From an uncultured Prevotellaceae bacterium (lineage in GTDB: Bacteria; Bacteroidota; Bacteroidia; Bacteroidales; Muribaculaceae): DNA of 64,000 nt. The position numbers and the translations under genes are program-made. This document shows positions 56,465 through 63,768 of this stretch, piece after piece. Under the pieces are notes generated by a model, which saw only the letters and a list, made by a program, of their open reading frames with translations, was not told the origin of the DNA and did not search any database. The stretch lies in contig ONJX01000014.1 of the NCBI GenBank assembly GCA_900318255.1, positions 1-64,000 of the forward strand, read 5' to 3'. Within the stretch, counting starts at the first letter, position 1; each line of letters begins with the position of its first letter.

Positions 56465-56510
56465 AATATATGATTTTAATGGAGTAGTTGAATAGTGGTA
56501 TGGAAAACTG

Positions 56511-57509
56511 CTATTGCCTTGTTTGCTCGTCCCCTTGTTCGCTTGTTTGCTTGGGATTTGAGAAGTCATAGATAAACTCCACGGGTATGAGTTTCCAGGA
56601 GCGCACCGTGGCACCGTAGAGGCGTGCTGGGGTGAACGGTGGCAGGTTCTTCACCACCTGCAGTGCCTCATTGTCGAAGATTGGTGAGGTGGTGGTTTTC
56701 TCGATCACGGCGTCGCTGATGGTGCCGTCACGTTCCACAAGTGCCTTGACGATGCAGCGTGCCTTGATGGTGCCCCCCATCTCCTTGATGGGCTCAAGAA
56801 TTTCGTCGGGGATGTAGAGCTGGTCGCGTATGAGCGAGTCCATAGCCTGGTCGCCACCCGGGAACCGTGCCTCGATGTCAACATCTGAGTAGATATAGTC
56901 TTTCACAAGCTTGGGAGGGGCAGCCACGATGCCTGTTGTGAGTTCTCTCACGACAACTTCGTTGCCGTCTTCAGTGATTATGGTGTCGCCTTCGGCCACA
57001 AATTGCGACCCATTCTTTAACACATTGCTTATGGAGTCATTTTTGGGTGTTTCGGGAGGCATAGGTATCTTGCCTCTCACGTTCTGTTTTCTCTGCTCTT
57101 CGAGCATTTTGCGCATTCTTTCCTCTTCAGCCTTTTTCCTTGTTTCTTCTTCCTCATTAACAGGTGGCCTTCTCACCACTCCTGCTGTTCTCGTTCTGTC
57201 AGGATTGACTGGTCTTGATGGTGGCTCAGTTTTTCTTTTTTGGTCCACGCCACTGGGTGCGGGCGTGGCGGCACTAGCGCCGAGGCTCAGCGCCAGGCTC
57301 ACTCCAGCGATGGTCACCGCCTTGCCCAGAGCGTGCCGCACTCGCAGCTGCCGCTCTATCCATCGCATCTCGCTCTCACAGGCTGGGCATGTGCCAGCGC
57401 AGTCGCCCTGGTGGTCGCATGGCGTGGGGGTGTAGTCAATGTCGTTAGCACGAGCTATATCGCTGCGTATGGCCTTCAATGTCTCACATATTTTTTTGCC
57501 TGGTTTCAT
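56511..57509 (-). CDS. TonB-like energy transducer with N-terminal Cys-rich module
   Basis: 332 residues. Residues 1-75 carry the module KICETLKAIRSDIARAN...CDHQGDCAGTCPACESEMRWIERQL. One membrane helix (about 76-95, AVTIAGVSLALSLGASAA) leads to a Pro/Arg/Glu-rich periplasmic linker. The C-terminal TonB_C domain (about 215-318) shows ARFPGGDQAMDSLIRDQLYIPDEI, GGTIKARCIVKALVERDGTISDAVI and FDNEALQVVKNLPPFTPARLYGATVRSWKLIPVEF. TonB_C domains transmit proton-motive energy or bind envelope partners. The last residues (KQTSEQGDEQTRQ) are encoded by a CTTGT-rich repeat. The cytoplasmic four-Cys module is unusual on a TonB-type protein and might sense redox or metal state (inference). Confidence 0.83.
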   Translation of the reverse strand: MKPGKKICETLKAIRSDIARANDIDYTPTPCDHQGDCAGTCPACESEMRWIERQLRVRHALGKAVTIAGVSLALSLGASAATPAPSGVDQKRKTEPPSRPVNPDRTRTAGVVRRPPVNEEEETRKKAEEERMRKMLEEQRKQNVRGKIPMPPETPKNDSISNVLKNGSQFVAEGDTIITEDGNEVVVRELTTGIVAAPPKLVKDYIYSDVDIEARFPGGDQAMDSLIRDQLYIPDEILEPIKEMGGTIKARCIVKALVERDGTISDAVIEKTTTSPIFDNEALQVVKNLPPFTPARLYGATVRSWKLIPVEFIYDFSNPKQTSEQGDEQTRQ

Positions 57510-57607
57510 GATTTGTGGTATTTCTGTGTTAAGAGTGAAGAGTTAAGTAGGACAAAACCTGTCTCGTCCGTGAAGGGGCTAGATGTTCTAGAAAACTATG
57601 AACTATT

Positions 57608-57641
57608 CCCTTGTCAGCTTGTGCGTTGTCAGCTTGTCCGC
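57608..57641. repeat. CTTGTCAG-type short repeats
   Basis: CCCTTGTCAGCTTGTGCG and TTGTCAGCTTGTCCGC are two near-copies of a 16-bp unit. A similar CTTGTTCGCTTGTTTGCTTG tract (56517-56553) forms the 3' end of the TonB-like gene. Confidence 0.6.
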
Positions 57642-57693
57642 TTAAATTAGACTGCAATTATGCCGAAAAGTTAAATGCTTGATAATTAAAATG

Positions 57694-57725
57694 CAAATTT
57701 AAATCAAAAAAATGTAATTTACAAA
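57694..57725 (-). promoter_or_regulatory. Promoter of the Cys-module/TonB operon
   Basis: Minus-strand TTTG (57722-57725), 20-bp spacer, TAAATTTG (57694-57701). The leader is about 180 nt and includes the CTTGTCAG repeats. Confidence 0.65.
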
Positions 57726-57849
57726 TTATTTGTAATGCAGTTTGCCATGAGATTTCTCTTTGTGCATGGGCTTGTGAGGCAAAGCACTACTACCATCACC
57801 GCGCGCCCCAGTGACAGCATGTTTCACCGTTGATGCCGTGTACCAAGAT

Positions 57850-57880
57850 TTTGCGTCTAGCGTTTTTTTTATTAATTTTG
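57850..57880 (+). promoter_or_regulatory. Promoter of the 57889 gene
   Basis: TTTG (57850-57853), 19-bp spacer, TAATTTTG (57873-57880). The start codon is 8 bp from the -7 box, predicting a leaderless or nearly leaderless mRNA. Confidence 0.65.
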
Positions 57881-57888
57881 CCGCCATT

Positions 57889-58293
57889 ATGGCAATGCTG
57901 CGATGTTTCATACTGCTGCTTTTGTCGCTGGTGTCTTCGGGCGCCAGCTACTCATCGGTCGCCCATGGCTCAAAGCCCGGTGCCAGTACCACTGGCTGCA
58001 TTAAATCCACTGGCGATAAAAGCAAGGAGTGGGATGGACAGCAGTCGCAGTTGCCGCTGGCAACATTGCAGGAGGCGGAGCCCATGGGATATGTGGGTGT
58101 GCGTCCACAGCGCTATGCCCCAGTACACAGCAACGTGCTCACCCGTGGCGGCGGCAAGAGTGTTGCCTGTCTAACCTCTAAATGCCTTGACAAGGCAAGG
58201 CGTAGCTGTGGCACCCGTCAAGAGACGGCGCCATTCAGCATTTCGGTCTCGAGCGATTACTACGTCATCGCCCTGAGGCACATCATTCGTTAG
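57889..58293 (+). CDS. Small exported protein of unknown function
   Basis: 134 residues from the ATG at 57889 (57895 is also possible). The N-terminus MAMLRCFILLLLSLVSSGASYSS is a plausible signal peptide. The rest is Ser/Gly/Arg-rich with four Cys (TTGCIK, VACLTSKCLDK, RSCGTR) that could form disulfides in the periplasm. The end SDYYVIALRHIIR is hydrophobic. No family recognised. Support for a real gene comes from the well-placed promoter and from the absence of a better frame; codon bias is mild. Confidence 0.5.
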   Translation: MAMLRCFILLLLSLVSSGASYSSVAHGSKPGASTTGCIKSTGDKSKEWDGQQSQLPLATLQEAEPMGYVGVRPQRYAPVHSNVLTRGGGKSVACLTSKCLDKARRSCGTRQETAPFSISVSSDYYVIALRHIIR

Positions 58294-58407
58294 AAGCCAC
58301 ATTATCTTTAGTCCTTTACATTTTTTAGTCCTTAAAAAATTGCCGTTTCCCCATGCGTGGGAGATGGCATCTACTCACATGTATAAACAATAAAAAACAA
58401 AGATAAT

Positions 58408-58809
58408 ATGGCAAAAGTCAGTAAATTAGAGATGGCACCCCAGGTGCTGAACCACAGTAATATAACCATTCAAAAGAGCCTGCTGGGCGAGAAAGTGATC
58501 TACACCCCCACCGGCAGCCGCGTGAAGGCCTACCAGCGTGAGTATGCCTCCAGCGACGGGCAGCTGTTGCAGCGCATTTTCAATGCCAGTGACGACCAGC
58601 TTGAGGCCCTGGTGGAAAAGGCACGTGGCGTGGTCAAGAGCGCCATTGGCAGCACCAGGGTTGACATGTGCATCTCGGCCGACCGGCAGTTTGCCGCCTT
58701 TCAGATGTTCAAGTTCTTGAACCTCAGCTACCAGCGCGACGGCAACGTGCGCATCTATGAAGGCTATACCGCCAACCTCATAGCCGACCTCTTCCTCAAC
58801 AGCAAGTAG
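58408..58809 (+). CDS. Small cytoplasmic protein of unknown function
   Basis: 133 residues with no signal or membrane segment. The sequence has a basic, alpha/beta look: KSLLGEKVIYTPTGSRVKAYQREY, SSDGQLLQRIFNASDDQLEALVEKARGVVKSAIGS, then ADRQFAAFQMFKFLNLSYQRDGNVRIYEGYTANLIADLFL. Codon use matches the surrounding housekeeping genes. A weak -7-like TATCTTTA lies at 58303-58310. I do not recognise a family, and no partner gene is near. Confidence 0.6.
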   Translation: MAKVSKLEMAPQVLNHSNITIQKSLLGEKVIYTPTGSRVKAYQREYASSDGQLLQRIFNASDDQLEALVEKARGVVKSAIGSTRVDMCISADRQFAAFQMFKFLNLSYQRDGNVRIYEGYTANLIADLFLNSK

Positions 58810-58848
58810 AGGAAGTGACGCCCCATGGAGGTTGTGTCAAGATTAATT

Positions 58849-59115
58849 AAAGAGTCCACTTAAAAACGGCGAATTATGCGAATTAAACTAATTTTTTGCT
58901 ACTGAAAATCAATGTTTTAATTTTCTCTTTTGCTTGTTTTTGGGTATCATAGACTCAAACTATGGACTTTCTAAAGTAAAATCATTAAAGAGTCCACTTA
59001 AAAAACGGCGAATTATGCGAATTAAACTAATTTTTTGCTGCTGAAAAGTCAATGTTTTAATTTTCTCTTTTGCTTGTTTTTGGGATCATAGACTCAAAAT
59101 ATGGACTTTATAAAG
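58849..59115. repeat. Tandem duplication of a 130-bp AT-rich repeat
   Basis: Two successive copies (about 58849-58977 and 58978-59115), each starting AAAGAGTCCACTTAAAAA followed by CGGCGAATTATGCGAATTAA and ending near CATAGACTCAAA and TATGGACTTT. They differ by a few substitutions and single-base indels. The ends, AGTCCACTTTA-like and its complement TGGACTTTCTAAAG, make each copy an imperfect inverted repeat. Its relative at 34958-35143 adjoins ATPase 1. Confidence 0.85.
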
Positions 59116-59187
59116 TGGAATCTTTTAAGGGATGTCCTATAAATTCAGTGGTTTACATTCCCATCTTGACACAGCCTCTTTCTTTTT

Positions 59188-59300
59188 TGGAAAAATGTGG
59201 CGCAAGCACCTTAAAACACCTAGAAAAATGTGGCTGTAATGCTCTTAATGTACTGGAAAAATGTGGCAATGAAGCCCTAAAACCTTTGGAAAAATGTGAA
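59188..59300. repeat. 33-bp-period array of TGGAAAAATGTGGC
   Basis: Four copies of a 14-bp core, (T)GGAAAAATGTGGC, recur every 32-33 bp (about 59188, 59221, 59254, 59287; the second starts TAGAAAAA and the last ends GTGAAA). The 19-bp intervals are diverged but alignable. Translation in one frame gives LEKCG-type 11-residue repeats, but no start or domain supports a gene. Confidence 0.75.
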
Positions 59301-59365
59301 ATTTTTATAGAAAGTGGATTTCAGAAGGCATTTTCTGGGGTCTGACTCTTGTTCTTTGATGGCAC

Positions 59366-59426
59366 ATTCCGAAAAAGTTGCCAATTTTTTGGATTTCATT
59401 CCGAAAAAGTTGCCTCTTTTTTGGAA
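59366..59426. repeat. 61-bp direct repeat, left copy, with two tandem imperfect palindromes
   Basis: ATTCCGAAAAAGTTGCC occurs twice with a 32-bp period. Each is followed by TTTTTTGG, so CCGAAAAA and TTTTTTGG form dyads. The right copy (60590-60650) matches at 59 of 61 positions. The second palindrome holds the -33 TTG of the ATPase 3 promoter. Confidence 0.9.
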
Positions 59427-59440
59427 TTTTATTATCTTTG
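59410..59440 (+). promoter_or_regulatory. Promoter of ATPase 3
   Basis: TTG (59410-59412) inside the direct repeat, a 20-bp spacer and TATCTTTG (59433-59440), 23 bp before the start codon. Confidence 0.7.
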
Positions 59441-59463
59441 CGGGCAAATATAGAGTTTTAATT

Positions 59464-60588
59464 ATGATTCCGCGCAAGTTAGAGAGCATAGTAACTGAGG
59501 CCCTTAATAAGCGTAAAGCTATAATTATTATGGGTCCAAGGCAAGTGGGAAAATCCACACTGCTAAAAACATTGTTTGGCAATGAGTCTGGCATTTTATG
59601 GATTAATGGTGATGAACCAGATGTTAGGTCTATTTTTGATCACGCCACATCCACGAGCCTAAAGAGCCACATAGGTGACCGTCGCTGTGTGGTTATAGAT
59701 GAAGCTCAGCGAATCAGCGACATTGGCATTAACCTGAAATTGATTATCGACAACATGCCAGGCGTTCAGCTTGTGGTTACAGGCAGCTCGTCGTTTGACT
59801 TGTCCAATAAGATCAACGAACCATTGACGGGACGCAAATTTGAATATTGGATGTTCCCCCTGTCGTTTGGCGAGATGGTGTCTCACACGAGCCTACTTGA
59901 AGAGAAAAGGCTTCTCAAGCACCGCATGGTTTATGGTTATTATCCCGACGTTGTAATGAATTCGGGTAATGAAAGGGAGATATTGAACAACTTGGCTAGT
60001 AGCTATTTGTTCAAAGACATACTTGCATTTGACAAAATACAGAAATCGGAGCAGCTGGTTAGGCTCTTGCAATGCCTTGCACTCCAAATTGGTTCTCAGG
60101 TGTCGTATAATGAATTGGGTCAGCAGGTGGGGCTTGACTCAAAAACAGTTGAGAAATATGTCACCCTTCTTGAAAAATGTTTTATAATATTCAGGCTGAC
60201 ATCATTCTCAAGAAATTTGAGGAATGAATTAAAAAAAAGCAGGAAAATATATTTCTATGATAATGGCATCAGGAATGCTATTTTGGGTAACTATTCTCTC
60301 ATAGAAAACAGAATGCCAGCAGAGATTGGAGCATTGTGGGAGAATTTTGCTATTGCCGAACGTATGAAAAGAAATGCCTATGAGAAGGCCTACTGCAATT
60401 CGTGGTTTTGGCGCAGCAAGGAGCAACAAGAGATAGACTATATTGAAGAGGGCGATGGGAAATTATCGGCTGTGGAATTCAAATGGAATCCAACCAAAAA
60501 GGTTTCAGCTCCTACTTCTTTTGCACGGGAATATGATAGTAGCTTTTCGGTGATAAATCCTGAAAATATTGAGAGTTTCCTTTTATGA
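59464..60588 (+). CDS. AAA_14/DUF4143 ATPase (ATPase 3)
   Basis: 374 residues from the ATG at 59464, after the promoter. The AAA_14 domain has Walker A GPRQVGKST (Lys30) and Walker B CVVIDEAQRI, followed by a sensor region LVVTGSSSFDLSNKINEPLTGRKFEYWMFPLSFGEM. A winged-helix-like middle part (SQVSYNELGQQVGLDSKTVEKYVTLLEKCFIIFRL) leads to the DUF4143 nuclease-like fold with EQQEIDYIEEGDGKLSAVEFKW, which retains the E..D...E.K arrangement of PD-(D/E)XK enzymes. Function unknown. The gene and its promoter are bracketed by 61-bp direct repeats, the right one starting 1 bp after the stop. AT-rich relative to pheT. Confidence 0.88.
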   Translation: MIPRKLESIVTEALNKRKAIIIMGPRQVGKSTLLKTLFGNESGILWINGDEPDVRSIFDHATSTSLKSHIGDRRCVVIDEAQRISDIGINLKLIIDNMPGVQLVVTGSSSFDLSNKINEPLTGRKFEYWMFPLSFGEMVSHTSLLEEKRLLKHRMVYGYYPDVVMNSGNEREILNNLASSYLFKDILAFDKIQKSEQLVRLLQCLALQIGSQVSYNELGQQVGLDSKTVEKYVTLLEKCFIIFRLTSFSRNLRNELKKSRKIYFYDNGIRNAILGNYSLIENRMPAEIGALWENFAIAERMKRNAYEKAYCNSWFWRSKEQQEIDYIEEGDGKLSAVEFKWNPTKKVSAPTSFAREYDSSFSVINPENIESFLL

Positions 60589-60589
60589 T

Positions 60590-60650
60590 ATTCCGAAAAA
60601 GTTGCCAATTTTTTGGATTTCATTCCGAAAAAGTTGCCGATTTTTTGGAA
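60590..60650. repeat. 61-bp direct repeat, right copy
   Basis: Identical to 59366-59426 apart from two bases before the last TTTTTTGGAA (GA for TC). It has no -7 box after it. Confidence 0.9.
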
Positions 60651-60730
60651 TTGGGTTCTGAAATTGTGAATAAAAATGCGGGTGCCGAAAAGTTTGTGGT
60701 TTAAATTGGGGTAGTTACGTCAAAAATTAT

Positions 60731-60738
60731 TACCTTTG
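60731..60738 (+). promoter_or_regulatory. -7 box of pheT
   Basis: TACCTTTG, with a long leader of about 90 nt to the start codon. The best upstream TTG (60706-60708) gives a 22-bp spacer. Confidence 0.5.
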
Positions 60739-60834
60739 CAGGTTGATTGGGGCAATGGGCTCGTTTTTTTGGCTTGAGTGCTAACCCTTAATCACATAAC
60801 ACCCAGAGAATAAAACACATAACAATATATCAAG

Positions 60835-63300
60835 ATGAACATTTCGTTAAAATGGTTGAAACAATACCTCGACTTTGACCTCACCGCTCAGGAAGTGGGC
60901 GACGCATTGACCTCGCTCGGCCTTGAGGTGGGAGCTGTTGAGGAGGTAGAGACAATTCGTGGTGGACTCAAAGGCATAGTGGTGGGCAAGGTGCTCACCT
61001 GTGAGCCTCACCCTAACAGTGACCACCTGCACCTGACCACCGTTGACCTAGGCAATGGTGAGGAGCCTGTGCAGATAGTGTGCGGCGCTCCCAATGTGGC
61101 TGCCGGCCAAAAGGTGATAGTTGCCACTGTGGGCACTGTGCTCTACGACGGCGACAAGGAATTTGTCATTAAGAAATCGAAGCTTCGCGGCACCGACTCC
61201 TTTGGCATGATATGTGCCGAGGACGAGATAGGCATTGGCAGCGACCATGCCGGCATCATCGTGTTGCCCGACGACGCTGTAGTGGGCACGCCAGCGGCCA
61301 CCTACTATGGCATCGAGAGCGACTGGCTCATCGAGGTGGACCTGACGCCCAACCGCATTGACGGTGGTTCGCACTATGGTGTAGCGCGCGACCTCAATGC
61401 CTGGCTCAAGCGCCACGGCAAGGACGGCAACCTGCACCGCCCCAGCGTGGAAGATTTCAAGATCGACCGCCAGGATGGCGCCATTCCCGTTGAGGTGGAG
61501 AATGGCGAGGCGTGCCCCCGCTACTGTGGCTTGACCATTCGCAACGTGAAGGTGGGCGAGAGCCCCAAGTGGCTCAAGGACTACTTGACCACTGTGGGTC
61601 AGCGTCCCATCAACAACATTGTTGATATCACCAACTATATCTTGCTGGGCACCAACCAGCCACTGCACTGCTTCGACCTGGGCAAGATTAAGGGCGAGAA
61701 GGTGGTGGTGAGAACCTGCGCGCCAGGCACTAAATTTGTGACCCTCGACGGTGTGGAGCGCACGCTCACCGACCGCGACCTGATGATATGCAACGCCCAG
61801 GAGCCCATGTGCATAGGCGGCGTGTTTGGCGGTCTTGACAGCGGCGTTACCGAGGCAACCACCTCCATCTTCCTCGAGGCAGCCTATTTCCACCCCACCT
61901 GGATAAGAAAGAGCGCCCGCCGCTTTGCCCTGAACACCGACGCCTCGTTCCGCTATGAGCGTGGCATCGACCCTAACGACGTGATTTACAACCTCAAGCT
62001 TGCCGCGATGCTCATCAAGGAGATAGCCGGTGGCGAGATTTGTGGCGACATAGTAGATATCAAGCAGCACGACTTCCCAGGCTTCGCTGTGGAACTGCGC
62101 TACGACTACGTTAACAACCTCATTGGCAAGGAACTTGACCACGACACCGTGAAGAGCATTGTCGAGAGCCTGGAGATGAAGATTGAGGCCGAGGACGACG
62201 AGAAGCTCAACCTGGTGGTTCCCACCTATCGTGTTGACGTGCAACGTCCCTGTGACGTGGTGGAAGACATCCTGCGAGTGTATGGCTACAACAATGTGGA
62301 GATAGGCAGCCAGGTGAAGAGCTCGCTCTCGATTAAGGGCATGGTTGACTTCGGCGACGACATGCAGGAGCTCACCTCCAACCAGCTCAGCGCGCAAGGC
62401 TACTACGAGATAATGAACAACTCACTCACTGCCCAGAGCTACTACGAGGGCTGCGAAACCTATCCCGAAGCCCACTGCGTGCACGTGATGAACCCCCTGA
62501 GCAGCGACCTGAGCCTCATGCGCCAGACCCTGCTCTTTGGCGGCCTCGAGAGCGCAGCCCGCAACATCAACCACAAGAACCCCAACCTCAGGATGTATGA
62601 GTTTGGAAACGTGTATCATTTCGACCCCGAGGCAAGCAACGAGGAAGTGGCACTGGCACCCTATAGCGAGCACACCGCGCTGGGCATCTGGCTCACCGGC
62701 GAGAACCACGGCGACAGCTGGAACGACAAGCCCCGCAAGCTCAATTTCTATGACCTGAAGGCTACTGTCGATAACATCTTGCGCCGCCTGGGCATCGCCG
62801 AGCGCGACCTGGTGGCCGAGGAGCTTCAGAACGACGTGTTTGCCGTGGGCTTGGCCTACAAGAACCGTGGTGGCAAGCTCATTGCCGAGCTGGGCATCGT
62901 CACTGCCGAGCAGCACAAGAAGACTCATTGCACACAGGTGGTGTGCTTTGCCGAGCTCAACTGGAATGCCGTGTGCAAGATGGCTGCTAAGGCCAAGACA
63001 CAATTTGCCGACCTGCCCAAGACGCTGCCCGTGCGCCGCGACTTGGCATTGCTCGTTGACGTTAATGTCACCTATGCCGACATCAAGCGCGTGGTGGAGC
63101 AGAGCGAGCGCAAACTGCTGCGTGGCGTGAACCTCTTTGACGTGTATGAGGGCAAGAACCTTGAGGCCGGCAAGAAGTCTTACGCCATCAGTGTCACCCT
63201 GCAAGACGACGTTAAGACCCTGCAAGACAAGCAAATCGACGCAGTGATGAACAAAATCATCGCCAACCTCGAGAAGCAAGTGGGAGCGAAGCTGCGCTAA
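60835..63300 (+). CDS. pheT: Phenylalanine--tRNA ligase beta subunit
   Basis: 821 residues, full length. Domains: N-terminal (MNISLKWLKQYLDFDLTAQEVGDALTSLGLEVG), EMAP-like tRNA-binding OB fold (about 40-155; VVGKVLTCEPHPNSDHLHLTTVDLG), B3/B4 editing domain (about 215-390), B5 (about 400-475; YDYVNNLIGKELDHDTVKSIVESL), the catalytic-like core, and a C-terminal anticodon-binding FDX-ACB domain (about 725-820; LPVRRDLALLVDVNVTYADIKRVVEQ). With PheS it charges tRNA-Phe. pheS is not adjacent, which is common in Bacteroidetes (family knowledge). The cupin and yebC genes follow on the same strand. Confidence 0.97.
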   Translation: MNISLKWLKQYLDFDLTAQEVGDALTSLGLEVGAVEEVETIRGGLKGIVVGKVLTCEPHPNSDHLHLTTVDLGNGEEPVQIVCGAPNVAAGQKVIVATVGTVLYDGDKEFVIKKSKLRGTDSFGMICAEDEIGIGSDHAGIIVLPDDAVVGTPAATYYGIESDWLIEVDLTPNRIDGGSHYGVARDLNAWLKRHGKDGNLHRPSVEDFKIDRQDGAIPVEVENGEACPRYCGLTIRNVKVGESPKWLKDYLTTVGQRPINNIVDITNYILLGTNQPLHCFDLGKIKGEKVVVRTCAPGTKFVTLDGVERTLTDRDLMICNAQEPMCIGGVFGGLDSGVTEATTSIFLEAAYFHPTWIRKSARRFALNTDASFRYERGIDPNDVIYNLKLAAMLIKEIAGGEICGDIVDIKQHDFPGFAVELRYDYVNNLIGKELDHDTVKSIVESLEMKIEAEDDEKLNLVVPTYRVDVQRPCDVVEDILRVYGYNNVEIGSQVKSSLSIKGMVDFGDDMQELTSNQLSAQGYYEIMNNSLTAQSYYEGCETYPEAHCVHVMNPLSSDLSLMRQTLLFGGLESAARNINHKNPNLRMYEFGNVYHFDPEASNEEVALAPYSEHTALGIWLTGENHGDSWNDKPRKLNFYDLKATVDNILRRLGIAERDLVAEELQNDVFAVGLAYKNRGGKLIAELGIVTAEQHKKTHCTQVVCFAELNWNAVCKMAAKAKTQFADLPKTLPVRRDLALLVDVNVTYADIKRVVEQSERKLLRGVNLFDVYEGKNLEAGKKSYAISVTLQDDVKTLQDKQIDAVMNKIIANLEKQVGAKLR

Positions 63301-63384
63301 TGCACAATGCATAATGCACAATGCACAATGCGTAATGCACAATGCACAATGCGTAATGCACAATACATAATGCAAAATGCATAA
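63301..63384. repeat. Heptamer array TGCACAA/TGCATAA
   Basis: Twelve consecutive 7-bp units, mostly TGCACAA alternating with TGC(A/G)TAA, begin right at the pheT stop codon and run to the cupin gene. The same unit family, inverted, is at 14624-14745. Confidence 0.85.
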
Positions 63385-63396
63385 TTAATTGCAACT

Positions 63397-63732
63397 ATGA
63401 AAATTGATTTTAAAGATTTGGAGCTCAATGTTGCTGCCAACTTCAAGGGTGGCGAGGGAGAGTATGTGTCGCGACGACTGGTTGACGAGAATAACAAAAT
63501 CATGCTGGGCACGCTCGCACCCGGCGCCTCGATAGGCTATCACAGCCACGACACCGACAGCGAGATAATGTACTTCCTTGAGGGTGAGGCCACCGTGCTC
63601 ACCGATGCCGGCGAGGAGAAGCTGCTGCCAGGGCAGGCGCATTACTGCCCCATGGGTCACAGCCACAGCCTCGTCAACCGTGGCGACCGCGACCTCAAGT
63701 TCCTGGCTGTGGTGCCCACTCATAGCAAATGA
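63397..63732 (+). CDS. Single-domain cupin protein
   Basis: 111 residues. Cupin motif 1 is GASIGYHSHDTDSEIMYFLEGEATV (G..H.H.....E......G) and motif 2 is PGQAHYCPMGHSHSLVNRGDRDLKFL (P.G..H...N), so the usual three His and one Glu metal ligands are present. Small cupins bind metals or sugars and can act as isomerases or sensors; nothing here picks one. It lies between pheT (heptamer array in the gap) and yebC (36-bp gap) on the same strand and is probably cotranscribed with yebC. Confidence 0.88.
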   Translation: MKIDFKDLELNVAANFKGGEGEYVSRRLVDENNKIMLGTLAPGASIGYHSHDTDSEIMYFLEGEATVLTDAGEEKLLPGQAHYCPMGHSHSLVNRGDRDLKFLAVVPTHSK

Positions 63733-63768
63733 CAAAACTGATTAATAACAAAAAATATTTAGCATTTT

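Noticed and set aside
59188..59300. Possible CRISPR array
   Set aside because: The 14-bp cores are too short, the intervals are alignable to each other rather than unique, and no cas genes are present.
59070..59345. 91-residue open frame with LEKCG repeats
   Set aside because: It crosses the dispersed AT-rich repeat and the 33-bp array, has no promoter or signal, and is best explained by the DNA repeat.
61048..62397. 449-residue minus-strand open frame inside pheT
   Set aside because: It is the antisense of pheT, with His/Val/Leu-rich composition typical of shadow frames.
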